From contig CAJNOL010000953.1 in the NCBI GenBank assembly GCA_905250125.1, positions 27,147 to 91,146 of the forward strand: a stretch of 64,000 nucleotides of DNA, given 5' to 3'. The stretch is from Rotaria sordida (taxonomy: Eukaryota; Rotifera; Eurotatoria; Philodinida; Philodinidae). The notes beneath the pieces are model-generated. The model had not been told where the DNA came from. It made no database searches and saw nothing but the letters and a program-made list of their open reading frames with translations. The translations under genes were made by a program, and so were the position numbers. Positions 11,328-23,078 of this stretch are shown here, one piece after another. Every line of letters begins with the position of its first letter. The first letter of the stretch is position 1.

Positions 11328-12002
11328 TTAAGGCCGCGTTCTTCTTCTTTCCCCAAGTGCCCTCTTAACTAAATCGGACAAAATCTTTACACCTTCGCTT
11401 TCTGCCGGATTATCTATAAGCTCAGCATATTCTTTTATACTCTCTGCATCTGCTGTATTTGCAGTTGGATGGCACATTTGATTTCTCTCTTGATACCGTA
11501 ATGTAAGAGTGTTCCACTGCCGGGAAGATATGCCTTTCTCTTCAGCGATAATACGAATTCGTCCATAGACACGCTGCTTTTTCTCGCATTCCCATGCGGG
11601 TATACGTGGACTGTTACGGTTGCCGATATAGTCCGTAACGTCCGTCCATCGTGCAAATGATGGTACTGAATAAGCTGGTTGTGTTTCTGTTGCGGGTGCA
11701 TTTATGTGTTGTTTGCAGTAGTCGTTCAAACTTTCAATAATATATTGTTCGCCAAAATATGCCATTGCATTTGCTAACTTTACTAGATAGTCATTACGGC
11801 GCAGAGTTTCACATTCTGGCGTAGAATCTTTAAATGAATACAGTATGCCTTGTTTCTGAAATGTCGCTAGGTTATCAACTAAAGAGTAAAATTTGTAATG
11901 TCTCTCGATAGTTGGCCAAATATATCCACTGAAGTTTTGCGTTTTTTGTCTTTTGCGACAATACTGATACTCATGGATCGTTTTTTCATTTGTTGTAGCC
12001 AT
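11328..12002 (-). CDS. Orphan protein B of a tandem paralogous pair
   Basis: Intronless, 224 residues, start MATTNEKTIHEYQYCRK, ending in a basic ERRRTRP tail. Paralogous in pattern to the gene at 9935-10786: LANAMAYFGEQYIIESL, then a spacer, WTDVTDYIGNRNSPRIP, and EEKGISSRQWNTL. It is shorter at the N-terminus. Function unknown. The conserved core looks all-helical, with two invariant Trp and a KGIS motif. No membrane segments. The head-to-tail order suggests a local duplication followed by long divergence. Confidence 0.65.
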   Translation of the reverse strand: MATTNEKTIHEYQYCRKRQKTQNFSGYIWPTIERHYKFYSLVDNLATFQKQGILYSFKDSTPECETLRRNDYLVKLANAMAYFGEQYIIESLNDYCKQHINAPATETQPAYSVPSFARWTDVTDYIGNRNSPRIPAWECEKKQRVYGRIRIIAEEKGISSRQWNTLTLRYQERNQMCHPTANTADAESIKEYAELIDNPAESEGVKILSDLVKRALGERRRTRP

Positions 12003-12381
12003 TTATATAATCTGAAAACAGAATATTTTCATCGATGATGTTATCACGTGATTCTCCTATGTCGGATATTTCTTCATTTTGTTTCCTTTGTTCTACTATC
12101 GTATAAATGAGATGTACGATATACATATATACCTTCTTTTTCTTTTCTTTCTGCTATTTGGATATTTCTCTTGTCTCTTGATGTTGTTCAGGTATTTTCC
12201 CTCTCGTTCATGTTTCTTTCCTATTGTCTTTATGGTTTTCTCTTCACGCGTTCACTATATATGTTGTGCCCATTTGGAAAATAGGAGAGACGTTTTATTT
12301 TCGATCAGTTAGACCGATATCACCCGTTAACAGATGATGATTTGAATTGTTAGTTAACACATATTAAAAGATTAGATGGCT
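12003..12381. other. Intergenic stretch
   Basis: Pyrimidine-rich on the plus strand (many TTTTCTT runs). No gene recognised. Confidence 0.5.
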
Positions 12382-12490
12382 TGGGTGTGGGTGTGGGTGA
12401 GCGTGGGTGTGGAGTGTAGGTGTGGGTGTGGGGTGTGGGTGGGTGCGGGGTGTGGGTGTGGGTAATGAGAAGATATCCACACCCACACTC
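12382..12490. repeat. Telomere-like array and hairpin 4
   Basis: About 85 bases of degenerate GTGTGGG repeats, a linker AATGAGAAGATATC, then CCACACCCACACTC in the opposite orientation. Confidence 0.85.
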
Positions 12491-12891
12491 TAACGAGTTG
12501 TTTTTTTTCACAATGAAGTTATTTATGTATTTCTCTCCGCATCGGTCACTTTGTTCGATTTGGTGCAGAGAAAAATGGTATTGGGTTTTCTTATTTATCT
12601 ATCTACGGACGACCAATGAACTATCTCAAATATAGCTTGTTACTGTGTCTCTCTCATCCAACAAGCTGAGAGAAAATAGAAGTTACCAGGTTCTAAAAGT
12701 TTCTATAAGCTATATCATCGGTATCTCTATTGCTACAGAGAAACTGGAGATGATAATTTTCGAACTCATCATAGGAAAAGACAGAAGGGTCTCTCATCGT
12801 AGATAACAGTGGTTAACGAAGAAGGTAAGGAGGTGAGAATAGTGGTAGGAAAAATGAATGATCAACGATGTAAGAAAGCGATAAAGAGAAA

Positions 12892-13113
12892 CCAAGGGGG
12901 AACAAACTGATTTCGATCGCTGAAATCAGTTTGAAATCTCCTGAAATCAGTTTGAAATCACCAGAAATCACCTGAAGTCAGTTTGAAATCACCTGAGATC
13001 GGTTTGAAATCACCTGAAATCACCTGAAATCAGTTTGAAATCACATGAAATCACCTGAAATCATATGAAATCATATGAAATCAAGAAATCATGAAATCAA
13101 TTTGTTCCCCTTG
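12892..13113. repeat. Word-tiled patch (GAAATCA words) with CCAAGGGGGAACA ends
   Basis: Left end CCAAGGGGGAACAAACTG, right end TTGTTCCCCTTG inverted. The interior is made of imperfect repeats of GAAATCACCT, GAAATCAGTTT and TGAAATCATA. Its ends resemble those of the patch at 5831 although the tiled word differs. Confidence 0.7.
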
Positions 13114-15370
13114 CGAGAAACTTTAGAAGTGGATAGTTAGAAAGGGTTAGAAAGCTGATATGAATAGACTATAGACTACCTAAATTTCTTTTGAAAGCAG
13201 CAGATCGGATAAAACAAGCCACATTTTCATAGCACTGTATGACGGTACGTTTCAAGTAATACTTACCAACGATAATTTTGCTGTTATGGGTTACACCTAT
13301 ACACACTGTTGATTGAAGTGAATTTCCTTCTTTTTTTCCGAGTAAAAAACTGCTAGGGTATAAAATATTCTTATACTTTTTTTCTGATGCTTTTCATGTT
13401 TAATTACATTCAATTGGCTGAAAAAACAATCCTTTTCCCAGAATTTTTTCCGAGAGTAGAACACACACACCAACCGATAGATCAAACATCGTTATTTTTC
13501 ATGATAAAGTTGCGCTATATTTACTTTATGATGAAGACATCGATAGATTTTTTCTCTATCGCTCGAATTGACATGGGGAATAAAAATTTTACTTATGTAG
13601 TTTACCTATTTGCGCATTAGTGATCGACTCTGAGAGAAAAAAAAGCAAAAATCGTTACACATTCTGAAAGGAAAGCATGCGACTATAAGTCTTTTTTGTT
13701 TGTCATCCTTGCCGAACAAGGATTGATTGCACAGGCTGTAATAATGAAAACTATGTTTCTATCAATACAGTAACTCAAAGAAAGTTATTGTAGGAGAAAA
13801 ACTATGATGGTTGTGAACAAACAATGTGATGTTTTTGTTAAGAGTCTCGTATGACTGTTCTTTCCTTGAAGTGATGATGAGAAAAAGACTTGAACATGTT
13901 GGTACAGCGAGCAAGAAAGGAAAGCAAGAAAGGAAAAGGAGCATGAATAACAGGAAATTGCCATAGAAGCATTATTTATACCTCTACTATTTTCGGGTCT
14001 ATATTATGCGATCGATTTCCATTTCAAAAAGTAGAAAGTAAATACTTTGCATTTCTGTATGTATTATTCTTTAACGAAGTTCAGCATGTTTTTTAGATCT
14101 ACATTAGTCGTCCACAGGCACCAAATAGTAAATTAATCGATGAGTATTCTTTCTCTTCATCTTTCTTTCGGAAAGAGAATGTATTTGCACACGATATATT
14201 TGAGTAGCTGTATCCCCTTATGCAAAAAAGTCCGTTAAAGAATTGACCAATGCATCACTTTTTTTTAATTATGCTGAATTTTATTCGTGACATCCATAAT
14301 TTTTTTTTGGGAGATTTTTTACAATCATTCCAGCCATTTGAAGTTATTTTCTGTTAAGGAAGCTACTGGATCCGTGTAACTTTCATGCTGAACTTCTTAC
14401 AGTTGATCTCCATGAAATACGATATATATGAATAATGACCGAGGCTACATTTCATCTGAACTTCACTTAAACTTCAATTTACTCTTCATTGAGAAATATT
14501 CTTTGCCGTTGATGACACAAAACGCAACGTTTCAAAAGTCAACACAGAAAACTGTATGCCTAAGTGTTGAACAATTCAAGTGAAAAGAATATGAGCTTGC
14601 TAAAATTTCGTTTGATGTTTCTTAAAGTTTTCTCGTAATTCCATCTACGTTGGGCGTCTTAAATGATCGCATTCAACTGAATTACACAAGTGTGCGCTTC
14701 TCTCAGTGTCGAAAAGCAAAACATTACAGTGTTTCTTTCGAAATTATCTTCTTTTCTTTATTGATTCTTAATTATATTTCCACTAAACCTGAAATAGGAA
14801 CCTTACATTATTTTTCATATTTTTGTATAGAACTTGTGCCACAAAGAAATCTTTACTTTAACACTAGTAACAACAATCCGATACGAATATTAAGTAAAAA
14901 TAACACTAATAACGTTTATTATCATATTCAATTATTTTTCATCAACAAATGAATAAAACCACAAGCTGTCCATTGGTAATGTATCACAAACTTGTAGCCT
15001 TTGCAAGTTTCAAAAGAAAATATATTTTATTTGTTCTGTATTTCTATAGTGTCTTTCAAACAAAAAAATATTGACAGACAGTATATGAGTCTCTTTAAAT
15101 TTTCATCCAATTTTGATAACTTGCAATCATACTGATGACACCGTACGGCCTCAATTTCTCAACTTTAGAGTTCTGAGTTTCGTCATTTTTCCATACATGT
15201 TAGTGATCCTTGGACAAATAAAGGAGTACAAACGGATGAGCCGATGTTTTGAAACAAATTATTCTCTAACCTAGTCTACATAGAAAAGAACGATCATAGA
15301 TATAGCACAAAAGAATATTCAGTACAACGAACACGAAAATAAAAATAAAGTGAATTTTATTGTTCTATTT
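13114..15370. other. Long intergenic stretch
   Basis: More than 2 kb of AT-rich sequence. No convincing exon, RNA gene or repeat family was seen on either strand. Open frames are short and rich in Phe, Ser, Lys and Ile as expected by chance. Confidence 0.5.
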
Positions 15371-17060
15371 TCCTGCATAAAAACCTCAATAACTATCAGA
15401 GAATCAAATCACAGAAGGAAAACACACGTAAACTAACTTGTTGCATTCTTCTCGTAAAATGCTGGACAAATACACCAGAAATAAAGGGGGGGGGGGGGAG
15501 AATTAAGCCAAACTAATTTATTCGATTTTTCTCGTAAGACGCAGAAAATTATTGTCGAAATTAATAGAGCAAAACAAAACCAATCTATTCGCTTTCCTTC
15601 AATATGATGCTCAACTACTATCTGATAACTAAATGAGAAAAAGAAAACTAAAGCCACTGATCTTATTCTAATGCTCTAAAAAACACCCAGAACTGATACG
15701 GAGACTAAATGAAGAAACCAAAGTGAATTTAGTTTTGTAATTACATTTTCATTGTAAAAAGTGCAAGACCTATAAGGATACCTGAAAAAATGAGCAGAAA
15801 ATGAAAGCTGAACTAGCTCTCTCCATTTCTCTCAGACCATCCAGAGAAAGTACGGACATTGTTAATAGGAAAAAAGGGCCTCTAGGCTCAATTATTTTAT
15901 ATTTTTCATTAAATTCGCGATCAATATAGGGGTAGCTAAAAGGCAAAGGAGAAAATCAAACTAAACCAACCGATTCGGGGTTTCTTAGAAAATGACGCAT
16001 ACTACTGATATTGATGACAACTAAATGACAAAATGAAAAGGAAAGTATGTTTTCTCATTTTATTGCTTCTATAAAATCTCCGACAGCTATCTGGATAAGT
16101 AAAGGAAAAAAAAGTAAACTGAACTATCTTTTTTCGTTTTTCTGGTAAGAAGCGGAGAAAGTATTAAAGTAATTAATCGAAGAAAAGCAAACTAAACTAA
16201 CTAATTGGATTTTTTTGATACAGTGAGGGATCACTCCGGGCATAACTACGTGATGAAAGAGGAAAATTATCCGAAACCAACCTATGCTAACCTCCCGTAG
16301 GACAACACACAATCACAAGAGTAAATAAATCAAGGAAACAAGAATAGAACTAATGTTCTGATTGAATTTCTCGAATAAAAAGCGCTAGATGTGTCAGGAA
16401 AACTAAACAAAGAGAGAAAAAAATTAAAGTAAACAAACTTTCTAGGTTTTCTCAGTGACTGGTTTGAAATACGCAGAATAGCTAAATCAAGGAAAAAAAA
16501 GGAAAGTGCGTTTACGCATTCCATTGCTGTCGGGAAAATTTAGAGATAGGCATAGCATAAGTATTAGAAAATAATACCACTTTTGTATTAGAATTAAGAA
16601 ACTATTTTAATGCTTTTGTAATAGTGTTAAAATATGATTTAATACTTTGGTATTAGTATTGATTTAAAATTGGAATTATTTAATAGATTGTTCGGGCGCA
16701 TTAGTATATAATAATGAAGTTTTCATATAATACTAATACCAAAGGATTAAAGTACTTTTTTAATATTGATAAAGAAAGTATTAAATTATTTTCTTAATTC
16801 TAATACAAAAGTATGAAAAATAGCATTAGTTGAGGCAATACTAATGCTAAGGAGCTATCTCTAGAAAATCTTTAGGCAACTACCGGGATAACTCAATGAA
16901 GAAAAGAAAACTGAATTTCATATCTGCCTTTAATTCTCTTATAAGATCCACCAGAATTGAAAGAATGACTCAGTGAAGAAAGAAAAATTTCAAGTTGACT
17001 TTCAAATTAGATTTACATTATAGAATACGCAGGAATCGCTAGAATAACTGAACAAAGAAG
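15370..17060. repeat. Degenerate tandem array, irregular ~100-160 bp unit
   Basis: A recurring order of short phrases: ACTAAATGAAGAAA-like, AAAGCAAACTAAACTAAC-like, TTCGATTTTTCTCGTAAGA-like, and GCAGAAA. The phrases recur at about 15430, 15520, 15700, 15960, 16120, 16190, 16370, 16440 and 16900. Copies are strongly diverged. A run of 13 G is at 15486-15498. The array is interrupted by the TIR element at 16541-16863. Confidence 0.55.
16541..16863. mobile_element. MITE-like TIR element inside the tandem array
   Basis: Ends TAGAGATAGGCATAGCAT and the inverse (ATGCTAAGGAGCTATCTCTA). The arms continue with TTTTGTATTAGAATTAAGAAA against its complement. The interior is rich in TAATACTAAT words. About 323 bp, non-coding. 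No clear target duplication. Confidence 0.6.
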
Positions 17061-17206
17061 CAAGACATGAAAAGTAAACAAATAACGCGACCTAAGCATC
17101 ACTAACTCTCTACGGAAAAGATATCATCGTGTTAAACACATGGTAAACGAACACACAATATGCGGCGTGTGGATCGAAAGATGCTATTTTAAATGCTGCT
17201 GTATGA

Positions 17207-17278
17207 TGGGGGTGCGGGTGTGGATGCATATGGGTGTTGATCTTCTCTTAACTGACCCACACCCCACACCCACACCCT
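17207..17278. repeat. Telomere-like hairpin 5
   Basis: GGGTGCGGGTGTGGATGCATATGG, a linker with TTGATCTTCTCTTAACTGA, then CCCACACCCCACACC. The linker is the clearest match to that of hairpin 1. Confidence 0.85.
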
Positions 17279-17329
17279 CAAATGTTAGTCGTGAAATAAT
17301 ATATTAGTGTATGAATGAATCATTATCGA

Positions 17330-17980
17330 AGTTTCATATCGATATAAATCATAGTATGCCAAAGTTTGCTTTCGCTAAAATTTCTAAACAGAATATTTCT
17401 ATTCAACAATCACAACTTTAATCAGCACCTAGCAATGTTGTTGAATATTATCAATTCTATTTAAATCAATTATTAGAATAAAATGATCTATCTCTGGAAA
17501 CATCAGTTCTCTACAATCGTATATTGCCAAGGTTTGGCTCTATGTTTATATAAGAATCCAGGTGTTATCCGAAAAATCCTTCAACTTTTAATGAAATTAT
17601 TCATGCTTATTAAACCAAATATATTTATATAGGCCTACTAATTTGACTTGTTATACTCATTTACAATGAAATTATGGTCATTTTGCAGCCTGCTGACATT
17701 GAGAAGAAATGTATTAAGGAAGATTACATTTTATCGATGGCAATTTTGATGAAGAAAATTGCTGGCAACTAGAAATAAATGAATGCAATGATAATGAATA
17801 TCAATGTCATAATGGAGAGTGTACACAAAAATCGTTTTATCAAGATAATACTAAGACTATAAACTGTATTGATGCTGCTGATGGAGTTGAAATATTTTAG
17901 AAGCAAAGTATCTTCTATGATAATACAGATATGAGATGTTGGTGTAAGTTTGAAGATGGTGGCGGATAACTGGTTCACGA
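17330..17980 (+). pseudogene. Decayed LDL-receptor class A / EGF-type protein gene
   Basis: The plus strand at about 17735-17960 reads IDGNFDEENCWQLEINECND, EYQCHNGECTQKSFYQ and NCIDAADGVE, then a stop, and later YDNTDMRCWCKFED. This is the Cys/acidic pattern of LDL-receptor class A repeats in large extracellular receptors. Upstream, fragments such as CQGLALCLYKNPGVIRK are in frame only in pieces, with several stops and frame changes. No intact start or full reading frame remains, so I call it a pseudogene fragment. Confidence 0.6.
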
Positions 17981-18071
17981 ACACCTAACAACATCCATAT
18001 CCTTTTTCGAAAATGTACGTTTTTATTTGTTAAAAGTTCATGATTACAATACAAATAAATTAAATATTTAG

Positions 18072-19416
18072 TTATTTCTGACGAATGGAAAAATTATACT
18101 TGTCAATTTTTACCGATAAGAAGGGTCTTGGTACCAACATGGTGTAAGTATCTGGCGTGGGAGTTATGTGAACCCACCAAGTTCCACCATAGCGTTGAAT
18201 AAGTTCACTCGTAATTATTGATTCGATGTCTTGTTCGTCTGTTCCTTCCGCAATAGCTTCTCGAATAATATTAATTATAGCTTCTTGCATTGGAGATGGT
18301 AAAGTCGAGGAGAAAATGCGTGGTTCTATAAAGAAAAGTTTAATATTAATTTAAAACTGTTAAATTCGAATGTTTTAAAATCATTTGTATCTGCATATTA
18401 ACAAGTTACTGTCTAAATGAGATGATATTCATGCAATTTCATGAAGCTTTTCATACTCACTGGATGGTTTAGGAGGTAGTGACGTTTCCTTAACTTCTGA
18501 CATTGTTGTTGTGGAGCTTGCACTTTCATTTGAGCTAACTTTTGGCATTGATGAATTATCTAACATATTTGATCAAATGTAGAATATTTTACAACGATAG
18601 TGGAAGTGAATTACCTGTTGGTGATGATGTGACATTATCAAGAGACTTTGGCACATTTGTTGCCTGTAATTCCTTTTTAAATGGTGGTTTAACAAATGGA
18701 AATGGTGGTGCTAATTCTTTCATTTGAATAATATACAGATCGTCTGCTGGATTCAATTGTCCAATCACTTCAAAATATGAACCTGGCATAAGTACAATTT
18801 CTTTTTCTGTGTCTTTGAAATATGAATGTGGAGCAACGGATTTTCCATTTTGACTTTCAATAGAGAATAAAGTTCTCATGCCTGTTTTGCCTAAAAATGT
18901 TTCTGCCTGAAGAACTTCAACATTAGCTGTACACGAGCTTACACCCCACCATGCAAATTTGCTTCCAGTTGGGTATTGCTTACTTAAATCGATACCGCGC
19001 ACACCACGCCAAATGGTCTGAGAGTGAGATGGAAGTTTGTGAAGAGCAGTCATAAATAATTTGAGATAGGAGAACCATGGTTTGAGATTATCACGATTTT
19101 CACCTCGAAGTGTCGAATTAAGAAGTTGATAGAAACTAGGATCTGAATCAAACTGCATCGTATACAAATGAAGTGCTGCAGATTCATCTTGACTGAGACC
19201 ATCTGGTGAATTTTTAGAATTCTCTTTTGCAATCCATACATTTTCTTCGATACAATCGAAAAATTTTCCAATAGGAACCACAGCTTCTTCGAGAGGTACA
19301 AGTGGTGCAGCTTCATAACCTTTAATTGGTGAAAGAAGGCGTGCAACGGGTTCTCCAATTATGTCGGTATATCGAGAATTGGCTAGATTTTCATGAGATG
19401 ATGCAGTTTTTGACAT
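18072..19416 (-). CDS. Arginine-type ADP-ribosyltransferase fused to dynein-light-chain-like domain
   Basis: Three exons on the minus strand, 19416-18615, 18559-18461 and 18325-18072, join in frame to 384 residues. Residues about 20-235 have the ART fold with the R-S-E motif: R137 in TIWRGV, S160-S161 in WWGVSSCT, and E204-K205-E206 in DTEKEIVLMPG. ExE is the signature of arginine-specific mono-ADP-ribosyltransferases, which move ADP-ribose from NAD+ to a protein. A Ser/Thr/Pro-rich linker (about 240-310) is encoded by the exon joints. Residues 313-384 (MQEAIINIIREAIAEG ... ELIQRYGGTWWVHI ... FLSVKIDKYNFSI) follow the helix-helix-strand pattern and TW motif of LC8/dynein light chain type 1. 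No signal peptide, so probably cytosolic. The light-chain part is diverged and could be a non-binding relative. Confidence 0.8.
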
Positions 19417-20605
19417 GTTAGAAAACTATGAATATTTAATATTTTCTATGAAAAGTATCGTTGATTAACGGTTTAATTGAATTATGTGAAGTAATGTATG
19501 TTTATTCACTATATATCAGCGTATGAATGACGAGCGAGCAATGGGACAGGACAATTTATCTATCGATACACTTTTCTTCAACAAACTACGTGAAGGATGA
19601 AAAGAAGCAAGCATACAAAAAAAAAATCATTCGTCCGTAACTAAAAAGTATTTCGCCATCCATCAAAATATAACGAACGAAGTGAAAAAGAAAACGATAC
19701 TCTTACTTGTTTTTTTTCTGCTCTGTATTATTTTACATTACTATTTTTGTTGCTACGTGTTAATCAGCAATCACATTCACGAAAATAGTCTTCCAATTTA
19801 GCTTTTTCATTATGAATCTCGATCAAAATTTTGATGAATGAAATTCATCAATGTTTAAAAAATAGAACTTGGATTCAATGCGATAAAATGAAATATTAAA
19901 CATTCAATGGCACTATCCAGTCAAATAGATGTATCAACTTTTGACCTTTTCTTAACAAAAATAGAGACTATTAGTCGATTTTTATGCGTTTCCTTCTCTT
20001 TCTTCAAAAACGCACAAAAAGTTATGTTTTTATAGTTTTTTTTTTTTACTTTTCCCTGTTTTTCTCCTTTTTTTATCCATTTTTCTGTTCGATTTTGCCA
20101 TACTTATGTATAAAAGTGGTTAAAAAGTTATTTCAATCGACAAACGCCTTTTGTGCATCAATAAGTTGAATTTTTGAGCACCTATGGACTAAAATTTTTC
20201 CATCCCAATTTTCTTCATGTGTAAATAAGTTTTGATTACCTTTAATAGAGGGTTCATGAGCTGATCGAGCATCAGTCCAATATACGAGGTACTCGATAAA
20301 AATTTTTTTTTCTGCATTCAACGAATTAATGTCTAAAACCACCAACCTCAAAATTTTAGCTTCTAGTATCTTTCCTTTGAAAAGTTAGCCAATACCGACT
20401 TTTGCCACTATCATACCTTTTTCAGAAAAAAAAAGAAAAAATACTCTATAAAGGCTGTGGCAGCTTGTGTTTCAACGTATCATTGAAATTTTTTATGGTA
20501 TATACTAAAAGATAGAGAATTAAAAATTGAACAAAATGAGCTGCATGGAAGTAACATAATGTTGAGCAACTCACGTTTTATAAAGTCAACATGAGTTAAA
20601 AAAGA
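19417..20605. other. Intergenic stretch upstream of the ART gene
   Basis: AT-rich, no gene recognised. It should include the ART promoter near 19420-19600, but no element is obvious. Confidence 0.5.
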
Positions 20606-21272
20606 ACCCTTTTGATCAATCCAAGTACAATAATGTATCTGCTACTGTGTTTCAGAATCAAGAGGACCCAAGCTAAATTTTACATATGTTATGCAGTTTT
20701 TTTTTCTCTACAAAATGGTGGACTCGATGCAAAACGTGGCTTACACCTCCTAATTTTTGATGATTTTTCAATAGAAAGTGAACATTTTTAGCAGTATTCA
20801 TTGGCATGACAAAGTGTTGAAGCAAAATAAATATGATATTCTAAATCAGCATCAAAAACTGCATCTATTCATATACTTTTCATCGAAAATTTCTTCCTGT
20901 CCAAAACTAGCCTGTGATCTCCCACAGTCATATTTAAGAGAAATTTTTCTTTCTGATTCCCTACCGGCTAGTTTTGGACAGAAAAAAATTTTCGATGAAA
21001 AGTATATGAATAGATGCAGTTTTTGATGCTGATTTAGAATATCATATTTATTTTGCTTCAGCACTTTGTCATGCCAATGAATACTGCTAAAAATGTTCAT
21101 TTTCTATTGAAAAATCATCAAAAATTAGGAGGTGTAAGCCACGTTTTGCATCGAGTCCACCATTTTGTAGAGAAAAAAATACTGCATAACATATGTATAA
21201 TTCAGCTTGGGCCCTCTTGATTCTGAAACACAACAACAGGTGCATTATTGTATTTGGATTGATCAAAAGGGT
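20606..21272. mobile_element. Long palindrome (fold-back element), 307-bp arms
   Basis: The left arm 20606-20912 and right arm 20966-21272 are near-perfect inverted copies of equal length with a 53-bp spacer. Because of this the same 82-codon open frame appears on both strands, so that frame is a by-product and not a gene. The right arm runs straight into hairpin 6. Few mismatches separate the arms. Confidence 0.9.
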
Positions 21273-21338
21273 GTGGGTGTGACGAGAGTATATTTCCACA
21301 CCCACACCCACCCTCACACTCACACCCACCCACACCCT
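21269..21338. repeat. Telomere-like hairpin 6
   Basis: GGGTGTGGGTGTG, a linker ACGAGAGTATATTT, then about 45 bases of CCCACA-type repeats. Contiguous with the right arm of the palindrome. Confidence 0.85.
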
Positions 21339-21758
21339 TGCTATAGAAAGAGGTCTTGATGATAAAATTGTTCAAAAACAATTAATTCTATTAAACATAC
21401 ATGAAAAAATTTAAAACAGACGTCTAAAAAAATATTTTTCAAATTAAAAGACTTTAAGTTGATATTTGTAGTTTTGAAAGAAACGATATTTGCTTGATAA
21501 AAATAAGAATCACTTTAGATCGGTAATAAAATGTCGTCGACGAAGAATAGGGATCTAAGCTACAATTATAAAGATATTTTACATTTCAAACGCAAATTAT
21601 ATCTATGAAATAATCTATTGAATTATCGTATACATATACACAAATCTTATCACTTATTGTCTTTGTATCTGCCAGAATATTGAATAGAACTAAGGATTCA
21701 AATTCAATATGTTACTATTTTAATCCAGTAAAACCTCTTCTAGTAAATATCTTCTACC

Positions 21759-21962
21759 ATTGGAATTTTTAAAAAAAGGCAACCGGACAAAATGCTTGTA
21801 ACTTTTTAACTAAGACAGCTAGAATCCTGTGATCTTCATTATTCGAAAGAAGGGAGCGATAATGTCCCACAGTCCCTTCTTCAAATAATGAAGATCACAG
21901 GATTCTAATTAGCTGTAAAGTTATAAGCATTTTACCTGAATGCCTTTTCTTAAAACTCCAAT
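21759..21962. mobile_element. Fold-back MITE, ~204 bp
   Basis: Outer ends ATTGGAATTTTTAA and TTAAAACTCCAAT. The arms continue inward to GATCTTCATTATT and AATAATGAAGATC around a centre near 21860. Non-coding. Confidence 0.8.
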
Positions 21963-22214
21963 AGTAGTTATAAACACTCAGATCTTATGAAGCAGTTGTG
22001 CTTGAAATACCTTTCTCTAATGTGAATAAAAGCTCGCTATTCTGAACAGTGAACACGCTTTTGGAGTTCCTCTTACTATTATAACCTCTCCGATATGCAC
22101 AAATCTACAATATTTTTGTGATCTTTGTCTATTCTTTATCTCTTGTTTCTTGTATGTATTATGAGTGTATTATATATATATGATAAGTTTTTGTGGTCGT
22201 CAATAGAGCCCGTC

Positions 22215-22290
22215 GAGTAGACTTGGAACTGGATTCGGTCGGTTCCGGTCCGAATCCGGTTCCAAAATTTGGTTTTTCTTGGGTTCGGGT
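22215..22290. repeat. Word-tiled patch (GGTTCC/GGTCCGAATCC)
   Basis: Overlapping GGTTCCGGTCC and GAATCCGGTTCC words over about 75 bases. Same style as the other tiled patches, but no matching second end was found nearby. Confidence 0.5.
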
Positions 22291-22494
22291 CCAAAAGTAT
22301 TTCATGAGATGAATTTTCGTCAAATGTAAAATTTAATCAAAACTTGATTATTACAAGACTATCATCAAGTTTGCCTGAGAGATCTATCGAGTGTGCTAAT
22401 CACCAATACAAATTAAAAAGAAGAAACTTGTATTTACCAGATCAAAGATTTCGGTCACCGGATCCCGCAGGAAAGATGCGGAAAAGTCACCGAG

Positions 22495-22695
22495 TCCTGC
22501 AGAAAAACACCAAAAATCGCTAAAACATGGAAGCAGTATTCCGGCTGAGAATTGTCCGAATTTGTTCTGGTGAATTCTTTCCAATTTCCTGTGCTTCTCG
22601 GCAGAAACTGACCGGAAATCGTCGGAATAAATCTGAAAATTCCCAGCCGAAATACTGCTTCCATGTTCCAGCGATTTCCAGAGTTTCTCTGCCAG
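22495..22695. repeat. Inverted repeat with ~60-bp arms
   Basis: Arms 22495-22555 and 22635-22695, both containing AACATGGAAGCAGTATT in opposite orientation, imperfect. The surrounding open frame on the minus strand (22396-22866) reads through this repeat and is probably not a gene. Confidence 0.7.
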
Positions 22696-23078
22696 AATCG
22701 GCATGTACTTCTTAATTTGGGTTGCAAAGTCACTATTAGATTCAACTATAAACACGAACAAGTATTTTCGAAGTCCCTCTTCATTATAAAGCGAACCGTA
22801 TGTTACCTGTGTTAAGTGAACACTTCCGTATATTGAAGAGTTTTGAAAAGTTTCGAAGATGTTCATAATAGATAAGTTTTACGATAGTGTCAAATCAACT
22901 AAAAATTATCACTCTTCAGCATTACAGCAAAGGGTCTTCCTTAGCATGTTATATAACGCAAGAAAACCACGAAATGCATGGTCTTGCATAGCTTATGCAT
23001 CTTGACTAAAAACTTAAATATAGTAGATCAATTATTGTATTTTTTACTTGCCAGACTGATTTTACTATTTGAATGCAA

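Noticed and set aside
13681..13760. Possible tRNA or small RNA around CCTTGCCGAACAAGGATTGA
   Set aside because: A short CCTTG/CAAGG hairpin is present, but no cloverleaf or B-box could be built.
20778..21100. Identical 82-codon open frames on both strands
   Set aside because: They arise from the two arms of the 667-bp palindrome; the peptide has no domain and mirrors itself by symmetry.
22396..22866. 156-codon open frame on the minus strand
   Set aside because: It runs through an inverted repeat with ~60-bp arms and repeats the same peptide pattern in several frames; only the first ~50 codons look at all gene-like.
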